A stretch of DNA of 64,000 nt, taken from NCBI RefSeq assembly GCF_018642165.1, contig NZ_JAHHZM010000008.1, positions 186,001 through 250,000 on the forward strand, in the 5' to 3' direction. Numbering within the stretch: the stretch's first letter is position 1; each line of letters opens with the position of its first letter. Of the stretch, positions 26,568 to 36,178 are shown piece by piece. Origin of the DNA: Echinicola shivajiensis. Lineage in GTDB: Bacteria > Bacteroidota > Bacteroidia > Cytophagales > Cyclobacteriaceae. The notes below the pieces were generated by a model. It was not told the origin of the DNA, searched no databases, and saw only the letters and a list, made by a program, of their open reading frames with translations. Both the position numbers and the translations under genes were made by a program.

Positions 26568-27755
26568 ATGAGGCTTCATTCCAACACCGTTTACGGGGTA
26601 GTCAATGCCATAGACCAAATATTCAACGAAAAACAATATGCCGATAAGGTCATCGAGAGAACCTTGAAATCCAATCCAAAATGGGGATCAAGGGACCGTG
26701 GATTTATCGCTGAATCAGCTTATGAAATGGTCCGTTGGTGGCGACTCATCAATGAAGTCAGTCCGACAGACGACCTTTTCCATTTGTTTGCTACCTACTG
26801 GCTGATGCAGGGCAACGAACTTCCACCTTGGAGAGAATTCGAGGGAATCGACGCAAAAAACATCAAGGATCGCTATGAATGCATCGATGACCGTGCAATC
26901 CTTCAATCTATCCCTGACTGGATGGACAAGATGGGCGAGGAGCTGCTAGGAGAAAAATGGGATAAAGAAATAGACGCTCTCAACGAACAAGCCCAAGTGG
27001 TCATCAGAGTAAACAGCCTCAAAACAAGCAGAGAGGACTTGATGAACCGTTTCAAGGAAGATGGCATCGAGACCTTTGCCCCAAAGGGATACAAGGACGC
27101 TTTGGTTTTGGCCAAAAGACAAAACATATTCAGACATCCCGCATTTAAAGAAGGGCTTTTCGAGGTTCAGGACGCATCTTCCCAATTGGTAGCAGCTGCA
27201 TTGGATGTTCAACCAGGCATGAGAGTGATCGACGCTTGTGCAGGTGCTGGAGGCAAGTCACTCCACTTAGCTACTTTAATGGAAAACAAAGGCCGCATTC
27301 TATCCATGGACGTGGAAGACTGGAAGCTTAAAAACACCAAGCTAAGAGCCAGAAGAAATGGCATCAGCATTATCGAAACCAAAACCATTGACGGTAGCAA
27401 AACCATCAAGCGTTTAAATGAATCAGCCGATAGGTTATTATTGGATGTTCCCTGTTCTGGAATGGGCGTATTAAGAAGAAATCCAGACACCAAATGGAAA
27501 ATTTCTGAGCAGTCCATTGGCAATGTCCGCAAAATCCAACAGGAAATTCTTCAAGGATATTGCAATATGGTCAAGCCAGGCGGGATGATGATTTATGCGA
27601 CCTGCAGCATTTTCCCTTCAGAAAACCAAATGCAGGTAGAGCAATTCCTGAAAAGTGAAAAAGGCAAAAACTTCAAACTCATTGAAGATCAAAAAGTTCT
27701 CGCCCACGAAAGCGGATTTGACGGATTTTATATAGCCAAACTACAACGAAAGTAA
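26568..27755 (+). CDS. RsmB/RsmF-family RNA cytosine-C5 methyltransferase
   Basis: The 395-residue protein has an N-terminal NusB-like helical region (about 1-120) and a Rossmann methyltransferase domain. Seen: SAM motif DACAGAGGKSLHLA, the catalytic motif IV DVPCSGMGVLRRNPDTKW, and motif VI YATCSIFPSEN with the second catalytic Cys. It would methylate a cytosine of 16S rRNA or tRNA. I chose the ATG at 26568; an earlier in-frame start at 26541 overlaps the promoter box. A 9-bp hairpin without a T-run follows (27765-27803). Confidence 0.92.
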   Translation: MRLHSNTVYGVVNAIDQIFNEKQYADKVIERTLKSNPKWGSRDRGFIAESAYEMVRWWRLINEVSPTDDLFHLFATYWLMQGNELPPWREFEGIDAKNIKDRYECIDDRAILQSIPDWMDKMGEELLGEKWDKEIDALNEQAQVVIRVNSLKTSREDLMNRFKEDGIETFAPKGYKDALVLAKRQNIFRHPAFKEGLFEVQDASSQLVAAALDVQPGMRVIDACAGAGGKSLHLATLMENKGRILSMDVEDWKLKNTKLRARRNGISIIETKTIDGSKTIKRLNESADRLLLDVPCSGMGVLRRNPDTKWKISEQSIGNVRKIQQEILQGYCNMVKPGGMMIYATCSIFPSENQMQVEQFLKSEKGKNFKLIEDQKVLAHESGFDGFYIAKLQRK

Positions 27756-27764
27756 ATTTGGCAT

Positions 27765-27803
27765 TGCAGGGAATTCTTGCTATTTGATGGCGACTTCCCT
27801 GCA
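27765..27803 (+). terminator. Hairpin after the rsmB-like gene
   Basis: TGCAGGGAA (27765-27773) and TTCCCTGCA (27795-27803) form a perfect 9-bp stem with a 21-base loop, 10 bases past the stop. The downstream tract (TTTCACCTCC) is a poor U-run, so termination is uncertain. Confidence 0.4.
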
Positions 27804-27894
27804 TTTCACCTCCTTCTATTATTTTAAGTTTCCAAAGATTATTCCTTGAAGGCGCAATTTATTCACGAAATATTAAATTATTTTTTAGCTATCA

Positions 27895-29438
<1,544 letters not shown>

Positions 29439-29466
29439 TCAATTACTCATTATAAATATAATATTA

Positions 29467-29500
29467 AAGGTCATTCGTTTAGGCGAATGACCTTTTTTTT
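29467..29500 (+). terminator. Intrinsic terminator after guaB
   Basis: AAGGTCATTCG (29467-29477) pairs with CGAATGACCTT (29484-29494), followed by eight T. The structure lies 29 bases after the guaB stop. Confidence 0.9.
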
Positions 29501-29747
29501 ATTGAGGACCGGATGGAAAAATAAGGAGAACTATAAACTGGACACCACATAATTAGGCCTACTTTCTTTAAAATCCATTAGCATCAATATATCCAAAAAT
29601 TATATCTGCACTACCGATAGCGATTTACACGAGCCCTTTATATCTGTACTTAATAATATTTGCCCACTGATTAATAACAATATTTTATGATTACCCTCAT
29701 TTACAAAACACAATCCATCAAAAAGTATCCCCCTAAATATTTAGGCA

Positions 29748-29780
29748 TAAAAAAAGCGTGACAGATTAACCATCACGCTC
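29748..29780 (-). terminator. Intrinsic terminator of the FKBP operon
   Basis: AGCGTGA (29755-29761) and TCACGCT (29773-29779) form a 7-bp stem. On the minus strand seven T follow. It lies 21 bases after the last FKBP stop codon. Confidence 0.75.
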
Positions 29781-29800
29781 TTAATTATTATTCTTTCGGA

Positions 29801-30352
29801 TCAATCCATTCCTAAGAAGTCAACTTCAAATACCAATACCGAATTGGCCGGGATTCTCTCTTGCTCCCTATCTTGATAAGCATAAGGTGAAGGAATCACT
29901 AACACGGCCTTAGATCCACTCCTAAGTCTCCTAAACCCATAAGTAAAACCTTGTATAGCTCCTGTTGAACTTCCAAGAGTGAATTGATAAGGCCTATAAA
30001 CATCTCCTTCTTCATGAAGGCCACTGTCTTCTGCCACTGACTGGATATTAGTATCAAAAACAGTATCGTCAGTCAACATGCCCACATAATTGGTATAAAT
30101 TACATTTCCATTGTTAGGACGAGAACCTTCGCCTTCTTCCTGCACGATAATCACCACGCCGCTTGGATCATGAATTCTATAAAGACTGTCGATTTCAGCT
30201 ACCTCTAAATATTCAGCTATCTTGACACTATCTTTTTTTAGATTACCCTCAAAATCATAAACGGGCCCAGTATTATAAGGGTTATTAGGCTCACAGGATA
30301 TCATGCCTCCAATCAGTGCCAATCCCAACAATCCTAAAATATACTTTTTCAT
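29801..30352 (-). CDS. FKBP-like lipoprotein, divergent active site (third of three)
   Basis: The 183-residue product has a lipoprotein signal (LGLALIGGMISC) and one FKBP-type domain (about residues 70-183). YVGMLTDDTVFDT and IPANSVLVFEVDFL are recognisable, but the motif that reads VIPGWDEGL in active enzymes is AIQGFTYGF, so the pocket Trp is replaced by Phe and the Ile-Pro by Ile-Gln. It may be a chaperone or weak isomerase. I chose the ATG at 30352, giving a 1-base gap from the previous stop. Alternatives to a GldI-like role cannot be excluded. Confidence 0.85.
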   Translation of the reverse strand: MKKYILGLLGLALIGGMISCEPNNPYNTGPVYDFEGNLKKDSVKIAEYLEVAEIDSLYRIHDPSGVVIIVQEEGEGSRPNNGNVIYTNYVGMLTDDTVFDTNIQSVAEDSGLHEEGDVYRPYQFTLGSSTGAIQGFTYGFRRLRSGSKAVLVIPSPYAYQDREQERIPANSVLVFEVDFLGMD

Positions 30353-30353
30353 A

Positions 30354-30926
30354 TTATTCTCCAGTTTCACTATCATCCTCAATATCCTTATCCACTTCTT
30401 TCAGGTCCAAGTCAAACATCAATACGGAATTTGCAGGAATTCTACTTCCTTGATCAACATTTCCATAACCATAGTAAGAAGGAATAATCACTCTTGCTTT
30501 ATCTCCTTCTTCCATTTTGGAAAGCCCAATTAAAAAACCTGCGATGTAATCATTGTCGTACAAGTACTTAATTTTCAAAGGAACATAATCTCTATTTGAA
30601 TTATAAATTCGATTATCTCTGGCTATATCCTCATTAGAAGTATCAAATACGCTTTCATTCAACAACATTCCAGTATAATCCACATGCAAGGTATCACCTT
30701 CTTCTGGCTCAAGCCCAGAATAAGACTTATGTCCCCACAAAACCACTACACCCGTATTCTCATCTTGCTCCATCTCTACATATGGATAATCCGATGTAGC
30801 GAGGTATTCATCGATTTTCTCAAGATCACGCTGGTAAATCTCTAGTGGCGTTTCCTGTTCCTCCAAACAAGAAGTCAGCACCCCTGAAATCAGGAGTGCT
30901 GACAAAATTATTTTTATACTATTCAT
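30354..30926 (-). CDS. FKBP-like lipoprotein, divergent active site (second of three)
   Basis: The 190-residue product has a lipoprotein signal (SALLISGVLTSC) and one FKBP domain. HVDYTGMLLNESVFDTS and RIPANSVLMFDLDL match the family; the pocket motif is YIAGFLIGL instead of VIPGWDEGL, again losing the Trp. An insert of about 20 residues after FDTS (IARDNRIYNSNRDYVP) is shared with its two neighbours. I chose the ATG at 30926, four bases after the preceding stop. It belongs to the four-gene minus-strand operon with nrnA. Confidence 0.85.
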   Translation of the reverse strand: MNSIKIILSALLISGVLTSCLEEQETPLEIYQRDLEKIDEYLATSDYPYVEMEQDENTGVVVLWGHKSYSGLEPEEGDTLHVDYTGMLLNESVFDTSNEDIARDNRIYNSNRDYVPLKIKYLYDNDYIAGFLIGLSKMEEGDKARVIIPSYYGYGNVDQGSRIPANSVLMFDLDLKEVDKDIEDDSETGE

Positions 30927-30930
30927 TGAT

Positions 30931-31875
30931 TTATTTCTGAACATCAACTACTTCTACGTCAAAAATCAAGATAGAGTTCGGCTTAATCACCTCACCAGCT
31001 TGTCTTGGCCCGTAAGCAAGAGTAGAAGGGATCAACAACTTGGCCTTGCTACCACCTTTAAGCAATTGCAGACCTTCATCCCAACCTGGGATAACTCGAC
31101 CTTTTCCTACCATTACATTGAATGGTTCGTATGGACGGTTTTCGTTGAAAATCTCATTTTCCTTAGCTACTTCTGCCACACTGGTATCGAAGATGGTACC
31201 ATCCAAAACATAACCGGTATAATTAACAGAAACAGTGTTTCCTTCTTCTACAGTGTCACCATCACCTTCTTCCTCTATAATATAGAAAAGACCAGATTCA
31301 GTTTTTGTGGCATTAAGATCATTCTCAGCCATATAATCCTGGATCATTTTGATATCAGATGCCAATTGCGCTTCTGATGCCTCTTCTTGCTTTGCACGTT
31401 GCTTTTCCTGAACCTTAGCCATAAAACCCTCCATTTCAGACTCATCCAAGATATCAGTTACACCGATATTCAAGGTTACATTTTCATCAGGAGTCAAGAA
31501 AGGAGGCGTATTCATATCACCAAAAATCTTAGAAGCAGCAGCAGTAAACTGAATACTGTCTCCTTTTTTAAGGCCAGAAAAAATCTCATCAATAGCTGGT
31601 CTTACTTTGGTAGTATCATACCTTTTGATGGAATCATTGTGCATCATATAAGCAGGCGCACCATTTTCTATGCTAGAAAGAAATACGGAGTCTTTTGCAT
31701 TTTTTGCCGTGAATTCATAGATCACAAACTGGCCATTTTCAGGCTTCTGAGATCCTTCTTCAAGATAAGTATACTCCGTACCATCTTCTGTTGTTTTCGT
31801 CTTGTTACAAGAAACGACCCCTAAGGACAATGCCAGCACACTTGCTGACAACATCATGCTTTTAATGTTTTTCAT
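30931..31875 (-). CDS. FKBP-type peptidyl-prolyl isomerase lipoprotein, two FKBP-like domains (GldI-like)
   Basis: The 314-residue product has a lipoprotein signal ending LGVVSC. Residues about 35-150 look like a degenerate FKBP domain (FVIYEFTAKNAKDSVF, GLKKGDSIQF). Residues about 200-314 are a canonical FKBP domain: VNYTGYVLDGTIFDTS, RVIPGWDEGLQLL and PSTLAYG all present. It should be an active envelope foldase. Similar lipoproteins include GldI of gliding flavobacteria; the assignment is by resemblance and by the nrnA neighbour. Its start overlaps the nrnA end by 14 bases. Confidence 0.88.
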   Translation of the reverse strand: MKNIKSMMLSASVLALSLGVVSCNKTKTTEDGTEYTYLEEGSQKPENGQFVIYEFTAKNAKDSVFLSSIENGAPAYMMHNDSIKRYDTTKVRPAIDEIFSGLKKGDSIQFTAAASKIFGDMNTPPFLTPDENVTLNIGVTDILDESEMEGFMAKVQEKQRAKQEEASEAQLASDIKMIQDYMAENDLNATKTESGLFYIIEEEGDGDTVEEGNTVSVNYTGYVLDGTIFDTSVAEVAKENEIFNENRPYEPFNVMVGKGRVIPGWDEGLQLLKGGSKAKLLIPSTLAYGPRQAGEVIKPNSILIFDVEVVDVQK

Positions 31876-32902
31876 TGACTAATTCTAGTTGATTTAACAA
31901 TCTTTGTTGATTATCTTTTATTAATTTTTCAAACTTTTCTATGGTCTCCTTTAAAGACAAATCGGATTTTCCGCCGGCAGCATTTTTATGCCCACCTCCG
32001 TCAAAGTATTTCGCAGCAAACTGGTTGACCGCTACATCTTCTGTGGATCTGAAGGAGATTTTCACGCCATCCTTCCTTTCCGTAAACATGGCAGCAATTT
32101 TCACACCATCCAAGGAAAGTGCATAGTTAACCAAACCTTCCGTATCTCCAGTACGAGAATCATATTTTTTCAGGTCTCTTTTACTGATCCAGAAATAGGC
32201 GGTATTCAAGTCTGTATGAATCACCAATCTTCTGCTTAAAGCAAAACCTATAAATTTAAGACGGTTTACGGAATTGGTGTCATAAATCAGCCGGGAAATT
32301 TTTGCATTGTCAGCCCCAAGGCCAATTAGTTCAGCAGTTACACAGTGCACATGCTTGGTGGTATTGGGGTGTCGGAAACCACCGGTATCGGTCATGATAC
32401 CCGAATAAAGACAATCTGCAATATCACTATCGATCAAGTCTTTCTCTCCCAATTTTACAATCAGGTCATAAACCAATTCACAAGTAGCTGCAGCCTCAGT
32501 ACTCCAATACCTAAAGTCCGCAAAATCCTCTGGATCCAAATGGTGATCGATATTGACCTTAACCGCTTTAGATTCCCTGACCAATTCACCCAGCTCATGA
32601 ATTCTTTTTAAACATGAAAAATCCAGGCAAATAATCATATCTGCAGCAGCCACTTTTTTAGCTATCTCCTCCTGATGACCCTTGTCCTCGTAATTCAACA
32701 CTTCATCATTACCTTTCATCCAATATAAAAAGGACGGGTAATCAGATGGAGTAATCACACTTACCTCATGATTCTTTTTCTTGAGATAATTGCCCATACC
32801 CAACGAGGAACCTAATGCATCTGCATCGGGTTTATGATGGGTGGTGATTACAATTTTCTTAGGCGAGGACAGTAGTTTTTTAAATGACTCTAACTCTAGC
32901 AT
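31862..32902 (-). CDS. nrnA: DHH phosphoesterase, NrnA-type oligoribonuclease / pAp phosphatase
   Basis: The 346-residue protein has the DHH-family motifs THHKPDADALGSSLG (about residues 21-35), CLDFS, and NIDHHLDPEDFADF, plus the C-terminal DHHA1 glycine motif YFDGGGHKNAAGG. NrnA removes short oligoribonucleotides and dephosphorylates 3'-phosphoadenosine 5'-phosphate. It heads the operon with the three FKBP lipoproteins and overlaps the first by 14 bases. The cys cluster here uses APS, not PAPS, so nanoRNA turnover is the likelier job. Confidence 0.92.
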   Translation of the reverse strand: MLELESFKKLLSSPKKIVITTHHKPDADALGSSLGMGNYLKKKNHEVSVITPSDYPSFLYWMKGNDEVLNYEDKGHQEEIAKKVAAADMIICLDFSCLKRIHELGELVRESKAVKVNIDHHLDPEDFADFRYWSTEAAATCELVYDLIVKLGEKDLIDSDIADCLYSGIMTDTGGFRHPNTTKHVHCVTAELIGLGADNAKISRLIYDTNSVNRLKFIGFALSRRLVIHTDLNTAYFWISKRDLKKYDSRTGDTEGLVNYALSLDGVKIAAMFTERKDGVKISFRSTEDVAVNQFAAKYFDGGGHKNAAGGKSDLSLKETIEKFEKLIKDNQQRLLNQLELVNEKH

Positions 32903-33049
32903 CTACATTATTTTAGTAGCACTTTCAACACTACACAAGATGCAAAGGTCATTATAATTTTTTAAAAATCCCAATTTGCGCAAGCCACTAAAATAGAGCA
33001 AGATAGCCCGAATTTCTTTTCGCATATTCTATCTTTCCGTTAAAAACAC

Positions 33050-33057
33050 TATTTTTG
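33050..33057 (+). promoter_or_regulatory. Putative -7 box of ndk
   Basis: TATTTTTG matches TAnnTTTG and lies 38 bases before the ndk ATG. No clear -33 element is visible. Confidence 0.5.
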
Positions 33058-33095
33058 CAGGGGAAAATAAACCTTGTACTATTAATTAATCAAAA

Positions 33096-33518
33096 ATGGC
33101 AAATAATAGAACATTCACCATGATTAAGCCTGATGCTTTTGGCGCAGGAAATGCTGGAGCGATTCTTAAAATGATCGAAGAAGCTGGATTCAAAATTGTA
33201 GCAATCAAAGCTACTCAGTTGACAGCTGAATTGGCCGGAAAATTTTATGAAGTTCATAAAGAAAGACCTTTCTATGGTGACCTATGTACTTATATGTCTT
33301 CTGGTCCTATCATTGCTGCTATCTTAGAAAAAGACAATGCAGTTGAGGACTTCAGAAAACTAATTGGTGCCACCAACCCAGCAGAAGCCGCTGAAGGTAC
33401 TATCAGAAAATTATTTGCCAAGTCTATAGAAGCCAATGCGGTGCATGGTTCTGACTCTGATGAAAATGCTGAAATCGAAGGCAACTTCTACTTTAGCCAA
33501 TTCGAGAGAGTTCTTTAA
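33096..33518 (+). CDS. ndk: Nucleoside diphosphate kinase
   Basis: The 140-residue enzyme transfers the gamma phosphate between nucleoside tri- and diphosphates through a phosphohistidine. Seen: [14 protein letters not shown] at the start, [13 protein letters not shown], and the active-site motif NAVHGSDS with the catalytic His. Length is normal. It is divergent from nrnA (194-base spacer) and ends in a terminator that overlaps the convergent Kazal gene stop. Confidence 0.98.
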   Translation: MANNRTFTMIKPDAFGAGNAGAILKMIEEAGFKIVAIKATQLTAELAGKFYEVHKERPFYGDLCTYMSSGPIIAAILEKDNAVEDFRKLIGATNPAEAAEGTIRKLFAKSIEANAVHGSDSDENAEIEGNFYFSQFERVL

Positions 33519-33538
33519 TCTTTCGAAAAAAGACTTCG

Positions 33539-33570
33539 CTCCCTGGGAAATTACTCAGGGAGTTTTTTTT
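33539..33570 (+). terminator. Intrinsic terminator after ndk
   Basis: CTCCCTG (33539-33545) pairs with CAGGGAG (33556-33562), followed by eight T. The T-run overlaps the stop codon of the convergent Kazal gene. Confidence 0.85.
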
Positions 33571-33802
33571 ATTTACAGACCCCTTCTGTCCAACTTTTCA
33601 CCCCATTGGATTTAGCCACACAATCATTGGAATAAGTTTTGCCATCGCAACCACAGACAGGTTGATATATCTCGAAACATGCAGCACCGGGATCTATCAT
33701 ATCTGGATCTATGCAATCGGATACAGTGGGATTTTCATCATTATTGCACTGAAAACCTAAGGAGAGAAAGGCCAACACAATAAATAGTATAGGGGTTTTC
33801 AT
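33569..33802 (-). CDS. Small exported Kazal-domain protein
   Basis: The 77-residue protein has a signal peptide (ILFIVLAFLSLGFQC, with a Cys that may be lipidated) and a Kazal-type domain: CFEIYQPVCGCDGKTYSNDC followed by a final Cys matches the six-cysteine pattern of Kazal serine protease inhibitors. Such short proteins recur in Bacteroidota. It may inhibit proteases at the cell surface or be a structural relic. It is monocistronic and converges on ndk. Confidence 0.85.
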   Translation of the reverse strand: MKTPILFIVLAFLSLGFQCNNDENPTVSDCIDPDMIDPGAACFEIYQPVCGCDGKTYSNDCVAKSNGVKSWTEGVCK

Positions 33803-34167
33803 TGGTTCATCTTTTTAATCTTTACGTGATATAGTTCTCTTTCGCTACATGATAACTTAAGTTTCGTTATAAATCAATCCGCCTAAAAACTAGTCATACC
33901 CCATACCTTTAATCAAAGCTCCTAGCAATAAAATAAAAATAAAGTGGTGGAGAAATCAATAAAGAAGAAAAAAGAGCAGGGGGAAAGGACAGCAAAAACT
34001 TGCCTTTTTATACCTTAAAAACTTCGTATCCTCTGCGGCATCTTAGTGCGCTCTGCAAGAAAAGAGGTCCTTTACTAAGAATTCCAATCATTTCTTTATT
34101 AATGTAAATAACACTTTGCTAGGTCTAGATGATTAACGAACTCTGCGGGAAAGAAAATGAATTGACA
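33803..34167. other. 365-bp spacer with degenerate TCTGCG-type repeats
   Basis: No gene is seen. The segment 34020-34160 contains related short units (CTCTGCGGCATCTTAG, GCGCTCTGCAAGAAA, CTCTGCGGGAAAGAA). They look like copies of a dispersed element of the kind found in Cytophagales spacers; this is judged by eye only. Confidence 0.4.
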
Positions 34168-35232
34168 TTACTCAGCCGTTTCCTCTTTCTTCTTAAAGAA
34201 CACCTGCCTGATCCATCTAGGCAAAAAGACTGCTCCCAAAAGCAGATATGGGTAATAAGAAAACATTCTCCATAGAATACTGGTAACAAAAGTGTAATTG
34301 GACAGAAATTCATAAAAGAACTGGGCAAAGAAAAACTCTGCAGTTCCGCTACTTCCCGGAGTAGGGGAAACCATCATGACAATCCACATGATAATCTGTC
34401 TGGCAAAGACCACAATATGTTCACTAAAACTAATATCCACATAGGCAGTAATGAGTGCATTTAACATCAAATACCTAGAACACCATATAAATATAGTAGC
34501 CACCGAAATGGTCAACCAATAATTGGCCTTTTTTCCCTGCAACTCCTTACTGGACTCAATAATCTGATCGCCATATTCGCTAGCATTATGTTTCCATTTT
34601 CTGATCCACCGAATGCTAAATATCTTCAGCAATATCCATTTGAATACTCTTGGCCGGTAAAACAATGCTGCTGCCATTATCAAACTATACAAGGCATATA
34701 AAAAATAGCTAACCCAAAAGATATAACTCAAGCTATTTTCCAATCTGAGCTCTAAAACCTTACTATCAGGAAAAATATAACCTTGGGCAAAGTAAAGCAC
34801 TATAGGTGCACCGATTACAAAAAAAAGATTATCCAAAATAGCTGTCACCATCACATAGGCAATAGCCTTTCCCAACTTGATCCCTTCCTTGTGTAAAATA
34901 AAAACCGCCACCGCAGTCCCACCAACAATAGAAGGGGTAACTGCAGAAGCAAATTCCCATAAAATAATCACATAGATAGCCCTAACCCAAGTAAGCTTCT
35001 TGTCGGTAATTTCCCTAATACGGAATACATAGCCTGCATCGCGCATAAAAATCACCGCAAAAGCAATAAATAAAGAAAATAAGGAAGCATCAAAAACACT
35101 ACTTAGATTCTCCTTGGTGATCGAGGGATCCATATAGAACATAAGGAAAACAATGCCTATCCCGATCAAAATTGGAATCCAAACCTTATTAGGGTTCAGC
35201 GTTTTGAAAATCTCTTTATTATCTAATCTCAT
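34168..35232 (-). CDS. Lysylphosphatidylglycerol synthase TM-region / UPF0104 family membrane protein
   Basis: The 354-residue protein has about eight hydrophobic segments. Conserved family motifs are seen: WEFASAVTPSIVGGTAVAVF (in two blocks) and MIVMMVSPTPGSSGTAEFFF near the C-terminus (SPTPGSSGTAE). Members are flippase-like membrane proteins related to the N-terminal part of MprF and to AglD; the soluble aminoacyl-transferase domain is absent. The substrate is unknown. I chose the ATG at 35232, six bases after the scpA stop, so the two are probably co-transcribed. Confidence 0.85.
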   Translation of the reverse strand: MRLDNKEIFKTLNPNKVWIPILIGIGIVFLMFYMDPSITKENLSSVFDASLFSLFIAFAVIFMRDAGYVFRIREITDKKLTWVRAIYVIILWEFASAVTPSIVGGTAVAVFILHKEGIKLGKAIAYVMVTAILDNLFFVIGAPIVLYFAQGYIFPDSKVLELRLENSLSYIFWVSYFLYALYSLIMAAALFYRPRVFKWILLKIFSIRWIRKWKHNASEYGDQIIESSKELQGKKANYWLTISVATIFIWCSRYLMLNALITAYVDISFSEHIVVFARQIIMWIVMMVSPTPGSSGTAEFFFAQFFYEFLSNYTFVTSILWRMFSYYPYLLLGAVFLPRWIRQVFFKKKEETAE

Positions 35233-35237
35233 AAATG

Positions 35238-35984
35238 CTAGGCCTGAACTTCTTCTGTTTTCTCCACCCAAAAATTGTTAAATCCTTCTCCCAGCTTAAT
35301 GGTTACGAGCGACAACTGCAATAATTCCAGTATCGCAAGAAAAGTATAAATCACGAATATCTTATCAGGCTTATATTCTATAAATTCAGAAAATGCCACA
35401 TGTTTTTTGAAGCTGATCTTGTCCAAAACAAAGTTCTTCTGCTGATCAATAGTGTAGGGATATTGGACCACAGTGTGTTTTGTTTCATCAGTCCTGGCAG
35501 AATACTTTGCCATTACTTTTTGGAAAACCTTCAGGATTTTATATAAATCTATATCCTGCACTTCACTTTCCACATCATCCACCTTACTCAGCTCTTTAAG
35601 TTCAGCGGCGATGTTCCCTCTCTTCTCCTTGCTCATCCTTTCTGCTTCCATATCGGAAAGCTCATTGATCACTGACTTGTACTTCTTGTATTCCAAGAGA
35701 TGACGGATTAGTTCTTCTCTCGGATCAATTTCTTCACCATTCTCATCCAATTCGGGTCTTGGGATCAATAATTTGCTTTTTATTTTCATCAAAGTTGCCG
35801 CCACCAATATAAATTCGCTGGCCACTTCGATTTCCATTTTCTCCAAATGTTTTAGATAATCCAGGAAATCATGGGTGATTTTTGAAATGGGAATATCATA
35901 GATATCCAGCTCATCGCGCTCGATAAAGAACAGCAATAAATCGAAGGGTCCCTCAAAAAGCGGTAATTTGATCTCGAAACTCAC
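35238..35984 (-). CDS. scpA: Segregation and condensation protein A
   Basis: The 248-residue protein is the kleisin subunit that bridges SMC heads with ScpB in chromosome condensation. The N-terminal signature LPLFEGPFDLLLFFIERDELDIYDIPI is present (read as FEGPFDLLLFFI and ELDIYDIPI), as are the helical middle and the winged-helix C-terminus ending in the TFLAILELLQL block. The start is a GTG at 35984; no ATG fits better. No scpB or smc gene is nearby. It leads into the UPF0104-type gene. Confidence 0.93.
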   Translation of the reverse strand: MSFEIKLPLFEGPFDLLLFFIERDELDIYDIPISKITHDFLDYLKHLEKMEIEVASEFILVAATLMKIKSKLLIPRPELDENGEEIDPREELIRHLLEYKKYKSVINELSDMEAERMSKEKRGNIAAELKELSKVDDVESEVQDIDLYKILKVFQKVMAKYSARTDETKHTVVQYPYTIDQQKNFVLDKISFKKHVAFSEFIEYKPDKIFVIYTFLAILELLQLSLVTIKLGEGFNNFWVEKTEEVQA

Positions 35985-36178
35985 TGGATAGTATTAAATT
36001 TCTCTTAATTTTGCGATCGAATTGATTATCAAAGATATTACATATATACAAAAATCTATACGAGACGGTTCAAAATCCATAAGATTTATTTCAGGATGAA
36101 AGATTGGCTAAATTTTAGCTATATTGAAACAATTGAACCTTAGTCTCAGTTATTATTGCCAAACGGTCTCAATCTGCC

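Larger units (their letters stand above)
29439..29800. other. 362-bp convergent spacer
   Basis: It holds the guaB terminator on the plus strand and the FKBP operon terminator on the minus strand. The 245 bases between them are AT-rich and show no gene, repeat or regulatory motif I can support. Confidence 0.6.
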
